Assembly (NCBI GenBank): GCA_016845365.1
Contig: JAERST010000011.1
Span: 65,044 to 129,043 of the forward strand
Reading direction: 5' to 3'
Source: Methanobacteriota archaeon
Lineage (GTDB): Archaea > Thermoplasmatota > Poseidoniia > Poseidoniales > Thalassarchaeaceae
DNA length: 64,000 nucleotides
The notes below the pieces were generated by a model. It searched no databases. It had not been told where the DNA came from and saw only the letters and a program-made list of their open reading frames with translations. Shown here piece after piece: positions 8,401-17,123 of the stretch. Position numbers and translations under genes: made by a program. The stretch's first letter is position 1; every line of letters starts with the position of its first letter.

Positions 8401-9411
8401 ATGGCTGAGATGAACATCGTTCAAGCGGTCAACTCCGCGCTCGACAATATGCTCGAGCGCGATGAAAATGTCCTCTTCTTCGGCGAGGACGCGGGATATT
8501 TCGGTGGTGTCTTCCGCACATCCGACGGACTGCAAGAAAAGCACGGAAGCCACCGCGTCTTCGATACGCCGCTCTCCGAGGGCGGAATAGCGGCTATCGC
8601 ATTCGGAATGGGAATCAACGGGCTACGCCCGGTCGCGGAAATCCAATTCGCCGACTACATCTTCCCAGCCTACGACCAAATCGTCAATGAAATCGCCAAG
8701 GTCCGCCACCGTTCAGGCGGCGAATTCTGGTGCCCAGTAACAATCCGAACTCCGGCCGGCGGCGGAATCCGCGGCGGCCACCACCATTCCCAAAGTCCGG
8801 AATCCCAATTCACTCACACTTCCGGTCTGAAGGTAGTCTACTCATCGACCCCTTACAATTCCAAAGGACTCCTAATCGCAGCCATCGAATCCAATGACCC
8901 AGTCATCGTCTTCGAACCCAAGCGCTGCTACCGAGGCCCATTCTACGGCGACCCTCACAATGTCCCGACTTGGAAAGACCACCCAGAAGCAGAGGTCCCC
9001 GAATCGCATTACACAGTGCCAATCGGCGAGGCGAGGTTGGCGATGGAGGGTGATGATTGCACCGTCATCGCCTGGGGTGCGATGGTCCATGTCGCCGAGC
9101 AGGCCATCAAAGACTGCGGCGTCAGCTGCGACCTCATCGACCTGCAATCGCTGGTCCCGTGGGACCGCGATGCAGTGGTAAAATCAATCGAAAAAACAGG
9201 GCGGTGTGTTATCGTCCACGAGGCTCCGAAGACCAGTGGTTTTGGAGCAGAGATGGCGGCCAGTGTTCAGGAACGATGTTTCTATCATCTGGAAGCACCA
9301 ATTGAGAGAGTCACGGGATGGGACACCCCATTCCCGCACACAACCGAGTGGGATTACATGCCGAGTCCCGCTAGAATCGCTGAGGCGATCAAGAAAACTA
9401 TGGAGGAATGA
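8401..9411 (+). CDS. 2-oxoacid dehydrogenase E1 component, beta subunit
   Basis: The transketolase-like partner of E1-alpha; together they form the alpha2-beta2 decarboxylase. Clear family segments are LFFGEDAGYFGGVFRTS, DTPLSEGGIAAIAFGMG, EIQFADYIFPAYDQIVNE, RTPAGGGIRGGHHHSQSPE and IDLQSLVPWDRDAV. The ATG at 8401 comes one base after the alpha stop; an in-frame GTG at 8392 would overlap the alpha gene and is less likely because GGAGTG just before it serves as ribosome-binding site for 8401. The stop lies next to the E2 start, so E1-alpha, E1-beta and E2 are translated as one coupled block. Confidence 0.9.
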   Translation: MAEMNIVQAVNSALDNMLERDENVLFFGEDAGYFGGVFRTSDGLQEKHGSHRVFDTPLSEGGIAAIAFGMGINGLRPVAEIQFADYIFPAYDQIVNEIAKVRHRSGGEFWCPVTIRTPAGGGIRGGHHHSQSPESQFTHTSGLKVVYSSTPYNSKGLLIAAIESNDPVIVFEPKRCYRGPFYGDPHNVPTWKDHPEAEVPESHYTVPIGEARLAMEGDDCTVIAWGAMVHVAEQAIKDCGVSCDLIDLQSLVPWDRDAVVKSIEKTGRCVIVHEAPKTSGFGAEMAASVQERCFYHLEAPIERVTGWDTPFPHTTEWDYMPSPARIAEAIKKTMEE

Positions 9412-9413
9412 AG

Positions 9414-10754
9414 ATGTCAAACCGAGTGTTCAAACTGCCGGATATTGGAGAGGGAGTCGTCGAGGGAGAAGTCGTGCAGTGGCACGTTTCTGTGGGCGAT
9501 ACGGTCGCCGAGGACGATGCCCTCGTCGATGTGATGACCGATAAGGCGACGGTGACAATTCCTTCGCCGCACGATGGTGCAATTACTGCTCTGCACGGCG
9601 ATGTTGGCGATATGGTCGCCGTCGGCGCCGCCTTGGTTGAATTCGATGGTGGAGGCGGCGCTGCAGCCGCTGAGCCAAAGGAATCCGCTCCTGAGCCAGC
9701 GGCTGAACCAAAGAAGGAAGCAAAACCTGCTGCTCCGGCACCAGCGCCCGCTGCTCCAGTTGCCCCTCCACCAGCTCCGGCAGCCCCAGCACCTGTGGCT
9801 CCCCCGCCCGTTCCAGCAATTTCCTCACCCGCCCCACTGCCACCAGTTGCCGCACCCGCGGCTAGCGCTGGTGGGGCTGGTGGCAAGGCACTAGCAAGTC
9901 CCGCTGTGCGCCGCCGCGCGCGCGATGCTGGAGTCGATTTGAGCGCGGTTCGCGGCAGCGGACCGGCAGGACGCATCCGCCATGCGGACCTAGACGCATT
10001 CATCGCCGCTGGCGGAATGGTCCAAGGCGCTGCGCCAGTCGCTTATTCGACGCGCCGCACCGATATTGAGGAAATCAAGGTCGTCGGACTGCGCCGCAAG
10101 ATTGCAGAAGCGATGACCATCTCGAAGCGGCATATTCCGCACTTTTCCTACTTCGAGGAGATCGATGTGACCGAGTTGGAGGAATTGCGTCAGATGCTGA
10201 ATGCAACGCGCTCGCCCGAGCAGCCAAAGCTGACCTACTTGCCGTTCATCATGCTCGCACTCTCCAAACTCATGCCGAACCACCCGGAGTGCAATGGTCA
10301 CTACGACGAGGCAAATGGGCTTGTTCGCCGATATGGAGCGGTGAACCTTGGAATCGCTACACAGACCGACCGTGGACTCTTCGTCCCGGTCGTCAAACAC
10401 GCTGAAGCGATGGATGTCTGGCAGGCCGCGGCTGAGATGCAGCGAGTGTCTGGCGCGGCCCGCAACGGCACCGCAACCCTCGATGATTTGACTGGTTCAA
10501 CCTTCACAATCACCAGCCTTGGTCGCGATGGTGGCCTTGGTGCAACCCCAATCATCAACCACCCAGAGGTGGCGATTTTGGGCGTGCACAAAGCTCGCGA
10601 GATGCCTGTTGTACGCAAGGGCGAAGTCGTCGTTCGCCGCATCATGAATGTCTCAAGTTCCTTTGACCACCGAATCGTCGACGGAGCCGATGGAGCGGCT
10701 CTTGTGCAGTCACTCAAGCGTATGCTCGAGCACCCTGCAATGATTTTCATGTGA
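9414..10754 (+). CDS. Dihydrolipoamide acyltransferase (E2)
   Basis: The E2 core transfers the acyl group from lipoate to CoA. Order of parts: one lipoyl domain (residues 1-78) with the modified lysine K44 in the motif TDKAT; a long Pro/Ala-rich flexible linker (about 80-165); a peripheral subunit-binding domain (ASPAVRRRARDAGVDLSAV); and a catalytic domain ending with SSFDHRIVDGADGA, the DHRxxDG active site. The ATG at 9414 is chosen because GGAGG at 9402-9406 is correctly spaced for it; the ATG at 9408 would touch that site. The single lipoyl domain and E1 alpha/beta split suit a branched-chain-type complex. Confidence 0.92.
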   Translation: MSNRVFKLPDIGEGVVEGEVVQWHVSVGDTVAEDDALVDVMTDKATVTIPSPHDGAITALHGDVGDMVAVGAALVEFDGGGGAAAAEPKESAPEPAAEPKKEAKPAAPAPAPAAPVAPPPAPAAPAPVAPPPVPAISSPAPLPPVAAPAASAGGAGGKALASPAVRRRARDAGVDLSAVRGSGPAGRIRHADLDAFIAAGGMVQGAAPVAYSTRRTDIEEIKVVGLRRKIAEAMTISKRHIPHFSYFEEIDVTELEELRQMLNATRSPEQPKLTYLPFIMLALSKLMPNHPECNGHYDEANGLVRRYGAVNLGIATQTDRGLFVPVVKHAEAMDVWQAAAEMQRVSGAARNGTATLDDLTGSTFTITSLGRDGGLGATPIINHPEVAILGVHKAREMPVVRKGEVVVRRIMNVSSSFDHRIVDGADGAALVQSLKRMLEHPAMIFM

Positions 10755-10764
10755 GGTGAGAAAA

Positions 10765-12201
10765 ATGGCAGATACTCGGAAATGTAAGGTGCTCGTTGTT
10801 GGAGCAGGACCGGGCGGCTATGTCGCTGGAATTCGTGCCGCCCAATTGGGATTGGACACAGTTATCGTTGAGGGAGACAAAGCGGGCGGCACTTGCCTGA
10901 TTCGTGGATGTATCCCGAGTAAGGCGATTATTCACGCTGCTGAGCGCTTTGAGGCGCTGCAGCAACACGCTAACGAGGGCGGACACATGGGAATCTCCGT
11001 GAGCGGAGAGGCTCAGGTTGACATGGCTGCTCTAGTTGACTGGAAGGATGCTATCGTCACTCGGCTCAACAAGGGAGTCGAGGCTTTGCTGAAGGGTGCT
11101 GGAGCCGAGCTCATCAAGGGCTGGGCTACTTTTACCGACCCGAAGAAGTGCACTGTTGAGACTGCTGACGGACCGGTTGAAATCGAGGCGGAGAACGTCA
11201 TTATCGCAACTGGCTCCAGTCATATCGACTTGCCATTCATGCCCTGCGACGAGGAATTCATTCTCTCTTCGACAGGCGCGCTCGACCTCGACAAGTTACC
11301 CAAGTCCGCTGCCATCGTCGGTGGCGGTTATATCGGTCTCGAACTCGGGTGTGCACTCGCTAAACTCGGCACCGAAGTGACGGTCGTCGAGGGCATGGAT
11401 TCAATTCTTGGAATCATGGACAAGGAAATCCGCCGACCACTCGAAATCTGGCTCAAGAAGCACAAGGTCATAGTACACACAAATGCCCTCGCCCGCGGAA
11501 CCGAAATCAAGGGCAAGGGCGCCAGTCGCAAGGCTCACCTGACCTTTGAGAAAGACGGAGAAGAGCAGACAATCAAGGTCGACAAGGTGCTCGTAACCGT
11601 TGGACGGCGCCCCAATACCAAGGGTTGGGGACTCGAGAATATGGGCGTGCGAATGGATACGGGCGGTCGCTTCGTGCGAATCGACCGCCAATGCCGAACC
11701 AATGTCCCCGGCGTCTACGCAATCGGCGATGTCGCAGGCGAGCCGATGCTCGCCCACAAGGCATCTGCACAGGGCGAGATGGTAGCAGAAATCCTCTCAG
11801 GCGAAAACCGCGAGTTCGACAAGGTCGCAATTCCAGCGATCGTTTTCACCGAACCTGAAATCGTCTCGGTTGGCCTTTCACCAGACGAAGCGAAGGAGCG
11901 CGGCGAGGAGATAATCACCGGCAAGTTCCCACTCGCCGCCAATGGCCGCGCGCTGACCCTCGAAGCGGAGAAGACAGCCGGATTCATCCGCGTCACAGCG
12001 CGCGAATCCGACCACGTAATCCTCGGAATTCAAGCCGTGGGCAGCCACGTAGCCGAACTCCACGGCGAATTCGTCCTCGCACTCGAAATGGGCGCGCTGC
12101 TGGAAGATATCGCAGACACGGTCCACGCTCATCCAACGATGACCGAAGCCTTCCACGAAGGCGTTCTCAAGACTCTCGGACACGCCATCCACGCAGCCTG
12201 A
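10765..12201 (+). CDS. lpdA: Dihydrolipoamide dehydrogenase (E3)
   Basis: The flavoprotein that reoxidises dihydrolipoamide with NAD+. It shows the FAD motif VLVVGAGPGGY, the redox disulfide C44/C49 in GGTCLIRGCIPSK, the NAD motif AAIVGGGYIGLELG, the second FAD motif YAIGDVAGEPMLAHKA and the C-terminal HAHPTMTEAFHEG carrying the His-Glu pair. Length (478 residues) is normal. GAGGTGAG directly upstream supports the ATG at 10765. A 14-bp near-perfect tandem duplication covers the stop codon (see the repeat at 12191-12218). Confidence 0.94.
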   Translation: MADTRKCKVLVVGAGPGGYVAGIRAAQLGLDTVIVEGDKAGGTCLIRGCIPSKAIIHAAERFEALQQHANEGGHMGISVSGEAQVDMAALVDWKDAIVTRLNKGVEALLKGAGAELIKGWATFTDPKKCTVETADGPVEIEAENVIIATGSSHIDLPFMPCDEEFILSSTGALDLDKLPKSAAIVGGGYIGLELGCALAKLGTEVTVVEGMDSILGIMDKEIRRPLEIWLKKHKVIVHTNALARGTEIKGKGASRKAHLTFEKDGEEQTIKVDKVLVTVGRRPNTKGWGLENMGVRMDTGGRFVRIDRQCRTNVPGVYAIGDVAGEPMLAHKASAQGEMVAEILSGENREFDKVAIPAIVFTEPEIVSVGLSPDEAKERGEEIITGKFPLAANGRALTLEAEKTAGFIRVTARESDHVILGIQAVGSHVAELHGEFVLALEMGALLEDIADTVHAHPTMTEAFHEGVLKTLGHAIHAA

Positions 12202-12218
12202 AGAACGCAGCCTGAGCA
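12191..12218 (+). repeat. 14-bp tandem duplication spanning the E3 stop codon
   Basis: The unit acgcagcctgaaga is followed by acgcagcctgagca, with the first 11 bases identical. The TGA stop lies in the first copy and an equivalent TGA occurs in the second. Similar duplications are found at the ends of three other genes in this window. Confidence 0.7.
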
Positions 12219-12277
12219 AAACGTCGAAAGCCAAACAACAGAACTCAACAAAGACCGCAAAAAAGTGAGGAAATCGA

Positions 12278-12964
12278 ATGCGCCCGCTGCGAATTCTGCG
12301 AGCAGAAATCGAACCTCACGCAGCGGTCGATGAGGCGATGCGCCGCCTGCAACAGCAGCGCATCGAGGACGAGATTCCCGACACGCTAATCCTCGTCCAA
12401 CACCCAGAAGTTGTGACACTAGGCCCGAAAGCGGAGCGCGACGGAGCTTTGGAAGACCCGGCATTGGCGGATTATGCAACGACAATCGTCGACCGAGGTG
12501 GGGGGATGACCTACCACGGACCCGGCCAACTCGTCGGCTACCCGATCATCAAATGGCAACAGGATGAACAGTCAGTTCGCAGCATCATCAACCGAATCGA
12601 AGACTGGGTAATGGCCGCTCTCGCCGACTGCGGAATCGAAGGATACCGCGACGAACGGATGATGGGAGTTTGGCTTGAAAACCACAAGATTTGCTCCATC
12701 GGACTGGCCTTCAAACACTGGGTCAGCCGTCACGGACTCGCCCTCAATTACAACACGAATGGAGGTCGCATCGAGGCACTGACCTGCTGTGGACTCGATG
12801 CGGGAATGACAACTTCACTCGCCGCCCTTGGCCATACCCATGACATCGAAGGGCGGCTTCTCGACCGCGCCCGATTCGAAGAAGCACTGCTGGTTCATGC
12901 TGAGGAATACCTCGGGCGCGTACCGATGATTCCAGAGGATTGGACGCCGGGGTTGGTCGTCTGA
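12278..12964 (+). CDS. lipB: Octanoyltransferase (lipoyl(octanoyl) transferase)
   Basis: LipB transfers octanoate from acyl carrier protein (or another donor) to the lipoyl domain lysine, the substrate of LipA. The 228-residue product has the family segments VQHPEVVTLGPKA, VDRGGGMTYHGPGQLVGYP, the Lys in NHKICSIGLAF and the Cys region EALTCCGLDAGMTTSL, in the right order. GTGAGG lies before the ATG. Archaea often use a split lipoate ligase (LplA) instead, so the bacterial-type LipA/LipB pair beside the complex it modifies suggests acquisition as a unit. The following aminotransferase frame overlaps its 3' end. Confidence 0.92.
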   Translation: MRPLRILRAEIEPHAAVDEAMRRLQQQRIEDEIPDTLILVQHPEVVTLGPKAERDGALEDPALADYATTIVDRGGGMTYHGPGQLVGYPIIKWQQDEQSVRSIINRIEDWVMAALADCGIEGYRDERMMGVWLENHKICSIGLAFKHWVSRHGLALNYNTNGGRIEALTCCGLDAGMTTSLAALGHTHDIEGRLLDRARFEEALLVHAEEYLGRVPMIPEDWTPGLVV

Positions 12965-14145
12965 GACCGCCTCGCAGCGAATTGGCTCACCATTGGTCGC
13001 TAGACCCCGACATTACCTTCCTCAACCACGGCTCATTTGGTGCAACACCGACCGCTGTGCTCGATGAACAATCTCGCATTCGAGCGCAGATGGAATCTGA
13101 CCCTGTTCGTTTCTTTGAGCGCGATGCTGTCGAATTGATGGCTAAGTCGGTCGGATCAATCTCAGAATTCCTCAATGCCGACCGAGATGGAATGACTTTC
13201 TGCCACAACGCTACCGGCGGAATCAACACGGTTCTGCGTAGCCTTGAGCTAAACGCCGGTGACGAAATCATCGTTCCCGACCACGCCTACCAAGCCTGTT
13301 GGAACGCGGTCGAATTCGTTGCACAGCGAGCTGGCGCGAAGGTAGTCGTGGTCGATTTACCATTCCGTTGTGAGTCAGAGGATGAAATCATCGAGCCATT
13401 GCTCACGGCGATTTCGCCGCGTACAGTTCTCGCGATGATCGACACTGTGACCAGCCCGACAGGAATGAGGATGCCATTCGAGAGGCTGGTCGCTGAATTC
13501 CAAGCGCGCGGCGTCGATGTTCTACTCGATGCCGCCCACGGACCGGGTATCGTCCCGTTGGACCTCGACAAACTCGACGTGGCTTGGATTACCGGCAATT
13601 GCCACAAATGGTTGTGCTCGCCGAAGGGGGCTGCTTTCCTGCACATCCGCGAGGATAAGCGAGAATCAACCAAGCCATTGACCATCAGTCACGGCTTCAA
13701 TGCCGAAATGTCAGCGGTGGAAAAATTCCGCTTTGAGTACGATTGGCAGGGGACTAGCGACCCGTCTGCAATCTTCTCAATCCCAAAATCGATTGAGACT
13801 CTCGAATCGATGGTGTCGGGCGGATTTGAAGCCATCATGGAGCGAAATAACAACCTCGCCCGAGCCGGCCGCGACGTGCTCTGCGAGAGCCTTGGAACCG
13901 ATGCACCACACCCCGATTCGATGGTAACTGCAATGGCGACAATCGACCTTCCGGGAACTTATGACGGCCCGCCAGATTTCCGTGGCGACCCACTTCACAA
14001 TGGCCTGCTGGACGACTGGGGAATTCAGGTTCCCGTCTTCCCGTGGCCTCACCACGAAATGCGATATTTCCGCATCTCTTCCTACCTCTACAACTCACTC
14101 GCGGAATACGAATACCTCGCTCAGGCATTGAGCGAATCGATGTGA
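12940..14145 (+). CDS. Class V aminotransferase, isopenicillin N epimerase-like
   Basis: A pyridoxal-phosphate enzyme of the class V (cysteine desulfurase/epimerase) superfamily. The N-terminal LNHGSFGATP is typical of the isopenicillin N epimerase-like group. DAAHGPG carries the cofactor-contacting Asp and His, and GNCHKWLCSPKG holds the Schiff-base lysine (K223 when counted from 12940). No ATG occurs near the N-terminus; TTG codons at 12940 and 12982 are the candidate starts, the first overlapping lipB by 25 bp. The substrate is unknown. By location it could supply sulfur for lipoate as a desulfurase, but the epimerase-like subgroup argues against assuming that. Confidence 0.78.
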   Translation: MDAGVGRLRPPRSELAHHWSLDPDITFLNHGSFGATPTAVLDEQSRIRAQMESDPVRFFERDAVELMAKSVGSISEFLNADRDGMTFCHNATGGINTVLRSLELNAGDEIIVPDHAYQACWNAVEFVAQRAGAKVVVVDLPFRCESEDEIIEPLLTAISPRTVLAMIDTVTSPTGMRMPFERLVAEFQARGVDVLLDAAHGPGIVPLDLDKLDVAWITGNCHKWLCSPKGAAFLHIREDKRESTKPLTISHGFNAEMSAVEKFRFEYDWQGTSDPSAIFSIPKSIETLESMVSGGFEAIMERNNNLARAGRDVLCESLGTDAPHPDSMVTAMATIDLPGTYDGPPDFRGDPLHNGLLDDWGIQVPVFPWPHHEMRYFRISSYLYNSLAEYEYLAQALSESM

Positions 14146-14180
14146 GGCAGGTTCAAGCGCAAAAGGCAGGAGGAGAGATT

Positions 14181-14759
14181 GTGCCAGAAGCAGTAGTCGC
14201 AATCACCGGCGCATCGGGAGCACGATACGGTGTGCGCCTGCTCGAGGCCCTGTGCGAGGTTGGTTGGGCGACGCATCTGATCATCACTCGCGAGGGAGCG
14301 ATTAATCTCGACCTCGAATGTGGAATTACTCCGGCAAAACTCGTCTCAAACCCACTCATCACCCTCGAGAATAACGACAATCTCGCGGCTCGCTCTGCCT
14401 CCGGTTCCGCTCGCTTCGACGCTTACATCGTCTGTCCAGCGAGCGGCACAACAATCGGTAAAATCGCTGCGGGAATCTCAGACAATCTTGCTACCCGCAG
14501 CGCCCTCGTCGCGATGAAAGAGCGACGTAAACTAATACTCGTCCCGCGCGAATCACCCTACGCTACCCCACACCTTCGCGCGATGGCAAATCTCTCAGAA
14601 TGGGGCGTCGTAATTCTACCCGCCAGTCCAGGATTCTACAATAAGCCAGAATCGATTGAAGACTTGGTGGATTTTGTCGTCGCCCGAATTCTCGACCAAT
14701 TGAATATCGACCACGACCTCGGGCGACGCTGGACCGGCGAGGAAATCGGCTCTCAGTGA
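14181..14759 (+). CDS. ubiX: Flavin prenyltransferase, UbiX/Pad1 family
   Basis: UbiX makes prenylated FMN, the cofactor of UbiD-type decarboxylases. The 192-residue product begins PEAVVAITGASGARYGVRLL, the family flavin-binding start, followed by CPASGTTIGKIAAGISDNL and the LVPRESPYATPHL loop that contacts flavin phosphate. The start is the GTG at 14181, strongly supported by AGGAGGAG at 14168-14175; there is no suitable ATG nearby. No ubiD is seen in the window. It lies 35 bp after the aminotransferase on the same strand and may be the last gene of the lipA operon. Confidence 0.9.
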   Translation: MPEAVVAITGASGARYGVRLLEALCEVGWATHLIITREGAINLDLECGITPAKLVSNPLITLENNDNLAARSASGSARFDAYIVCPASGTTIGKIAAGISDNLATRSALVAMKERRKLILVPRESPYATPHLRAMANLSEWGVVILPASPGFYNKPESIEDLVDFVVARILDQLNIDHDLGRRWTGEEIGSQ

Positions 14760-14833
14760 ATCGAATCCTCGCCGGCACTCAAGCAGGTTGGGTTCAATAG
14801 GGGTCCACCAACCGAGCGAGGCGAGGAATCGCC

Positions 14834-16582
14834 ATGACCGACTGGGAATCGCTCACCGTCGCCCAGCTCAAGGAGGAGTGCTCGGCTCGTGGCCTCGCCG
14901 TCGGCGGGCGAAAGGCAGACCTCATCGCCCGCCTCGAAGCAGCATCCAGCAAGACATCCTCACAAGCAGCCGAAGAAGACGCAATCGAGGAAGCGGTAAT
15001 CGACGCAGAATTGGTCGATGAAGCAGAGAAATTCAATCCACAAGAATTGCTAACCCGCGCGAAAGAACTCCCAGTTCCAGTCCTCGCCGTAATCGGAATC
15101 ATGCTGGTCGGAACCATGGGCGGCGCAGTCCTCTACGGCGATGACCTCATCGATTGGATTCAAGGAAGCCCGGATTACGAACTCATCGAGTTCGACCCAG
15201 CATCAGCAAGGGGCTACGCGCAGAGCCTCGTAGACCTCGGACACCCACAATGGGAAGGTCGAATGTCTGGAACTGTCGAAGAACACAATACGGCCGAATT
15301 CATCAAATCCAATTTCACGACGATGGGAATCCCATCAACAATCGAAGATTTCGATGTACCAATGTTCGTCATCGACGATGAACCTGAACTCTCAATCTGT
15401 CACGCGGGAGACGTCGGCCAATCTTTCCCAGCCTTCGCCTGCGGAGCAACCGACATCAACGCGCAGTTCATCGAATTTGAGCACCGCTCAGATTTCGTCC
15501 TGCAAGGATATTCGGGCTCAGCTTTCATCCGATACGTCGACGATATCGAGGTAGTTGACCTTGGAACAGGTAACGAGACCGCGGACTGGTCAAGCGCGGC
15601 CAGCGCAGTCGCCCTCGTCCACATGACCGCCGAAACTGAATCGAATACGGCACTATTCAAGCGCGCATCCGAGAACGATGTATCAGGTCTAATCCTCATC
15701 AACGAGAGGCAGAATTGTGACGAGCTCGTCAGCGGAGACTGTGTCCCGTACTTCAAATCGGTTGGAATCTCAGAGATCGACAACATCCCTACCAATCTCG
15801 GATTCATCATGGTCAGCAAGAGCGTGGGGCAGACCCTCATCGATGAAGTCGTCAACGGGGACGGACGCTTGGAATTCCGCACCTACGTCGAAAACGCTGG
15901 GGAGGCCACCGTCAAAGTTCCCTGTGGCATCATCCAAGGTAAAACCGACCAACTGATCATCATAGGGGCCCATCATGACACCGTTTACATGGGCCAAGGC
16001 GCGGTCGACGATACCTCCGGTACGGCGACCGTGCTCGAGATGGCTCGCCAATTCGGACTTATCGAGAGCCAGCTCGGCACCCCAAAACACACCATCTATT
16101 TCTGCACCTGGGGAGGCGAGGAGGAGGGGCTCTTTGGGTCGTCAGCATGGGTTGACAAGCATCGAAATAACCTCTACGAAAACCTTCGACTCTACATCAA
16201 TCTCGACATGAATCACGTCGACGCCGAGCGCAACACAGGAGTCACACTCTTCGGAAATCACAAGGCCGACGTCGAGCATATTCGCGGCATCACGGACAAG
16301 TTCAAGCAAGAACATCCAGACCTCGCAAACCGCTACAACATCAACGTCCGACACCTCGCAAATACCGACATGCCCTACAACTCCGACCACGCTCCATTCG
16401 TCTACAATATCGATGAAGATGACTCGGATGGGACGAAATATGGTCGAGCCGTAGTCTGCTACGGCTCGGGTTCAACAGAATACCACACATATCTGGATAA
16501 TATGGATCGATTCAATGAGGAGAGCCTTGCTGTATCAGGGATCATTTACGGCTCGCTGGTCTACCATTTGGCCTACAGCTGA
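14834..16582 (+). CDS. Membrane-anchored M28 family peptidase with N-terminal SAP domain
   Basis: Parts in order: a SAP-type helix-hairpin (residues 5-35, LTVAQLKEECSARGL then GGRKADLIARL), an acidic linker, one membrane segment (79-100), an insertion resembling a PA domain, and an M28 zinc aminopeptidase domain. Metal-binding motifs are AHHDT (H380, D382), GAVDDTSGTA, WGGEEEGLFGS, NLDMNHVD and the C-terminal YNSDHAPF. The peptidase should face outward and trim peptides, fitting a protein-degrading heterotroph that also carries an amino-acid transporter in this window. SAP domains normally bind nucleic acid inside the cell, so the combination is odd. Function of the SAP part is unknown. Confidence 0.85.
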   Translation: MTDWESLTVAQLKEECSARGLAVGGRKADLIARLEAASSKTSSQAAEEDAIEEAVIDAELVDEAEKFNPQELLTRAKELPVPVLAVIGIMLVGTMGGAVLYGDDLIDWIQGSPDYELIEFDPASARGYAQSLVDLGHPQWEGRMSGTVEEHNTAEFIKSNFTTMGIPSTIEDFDVPMFVIDDEPELSICHAGDVGQSFPAFACGATDINAQFIEFEHRSDFVLQGYSGSAFIRYVDDIEVVDLGTGNETADWSSAASAVALVHMTAETESNTALFKRASENDVSGLILINERQNCDELVSGDCVPYFKSVGISEIDNIPTNLGFIMVSKSVGQTLIDEVVNGDGRLEFRTYVENAGEATVKVPCGIIQGKTDQLIIIGAHHDTVYMGQGAVDDTSGTATVLEMARQFGLIESQLGTPKHTIYFCTWGGEEEGLFGSSAWVDKHRNNLYENLRLYINLDMNHVDAERNTGVTLFGNHKADVEHIRGITDKFKQEHPDLANRYNINVRHLANTDMPYNSDHAPFVYNIDEDDSDGTKYGRAVVCYGSGSTEYHTYLDNMDRFNEESLAVSGIIYGSLVYHLAYS

Positions 16583-16624
16583 TTGGCGAGTCGACTTGGC
16601 TCGAGTATGACTGACTTGGGGAGA

Positions 16625-17083
16625 TTAGGATTCTAAGTGGGCCAGAACCGCTTCGTAATCAGGCTCGATTCCTGGGCCTTCTGCAACCCAAGCATAACTG
16701 ATTTTGCCGTCAGACTCGACCACGAAAACCGCGCGCTGAGAGGCTGTGTAATCTGGCATAACGAATTGAATGCCGACGCCGTAGGCATCGGTTGCGATTC
16801 GGTTGGTGTCAGAGAGAAGTGGGAAGCCGATTTCATTTGCGTCGGCAAAGGCGGCATTGGCGAAGATCCCGTCTACCGATATGCCGAAAATTTCTGCTTC
16901 AGCCGCTTCAAGGCGGTTCATCGAATCGGTAAAAGTACACATTTCCTTGCTGCACACGCCGGTGAATGCCGCGGGATAGAAGAGCAAGACGACTCGGTTA
17001 CCGATCGATTCCGAGAGTCGTACCATCGTCTTGTCGAAAGCCATCAATTCGAAGTCCGGAGCATAATCGCCTACTGAGACCAT
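16625..17083 (-). CDS. Peroxiredoxin (AhpC/TSA, AhpE/BCP-like)
   Basis: A thiol peroxidase of 152 residues. The active-site motif PAAFTGVCSKEMCTF contains the peroxidatic cysteine in PxxxTxxC and a second cysteine five residues later, as in AhpE/BCP-type enzymes. The conserved FGISVDG and DYTASQRAVFVVESDGKI follow. It reduces peroxides using a thioredoxin-type partner, which is not visible nearby. It lies 40 bp after argS on the same strand and may share its transcript. Confidence 0.9.
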   Translation of the reverse strand: MVSVGDYAPDFELMAFDKTMVRLSESIGNRVVLLFYPAAFTGVCSKEMCTFTDSMNRLEAAEAEIFGISVDGIFANAAFADANEIGFPLLSDTNRIATDAYGVGIQFVMPDYTASQRAVFVVESDGKISYAWVAEGPGIEPDYEAVLAHLES

Positions 17084-17123
17084 GAGGGGGCGAGGGATTG
17101 CCCGTCTTCAAGTTCGCGTGAGG

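Noticed and set aside
12940-14145. Assigning true isopenicillin N epimerase or cysteine desulfurase activity
   Set aside because: Only superfamily motifs are visible; no penicillin genes nearby and no desulfurase active-site Cys loop could be identified with confidence.
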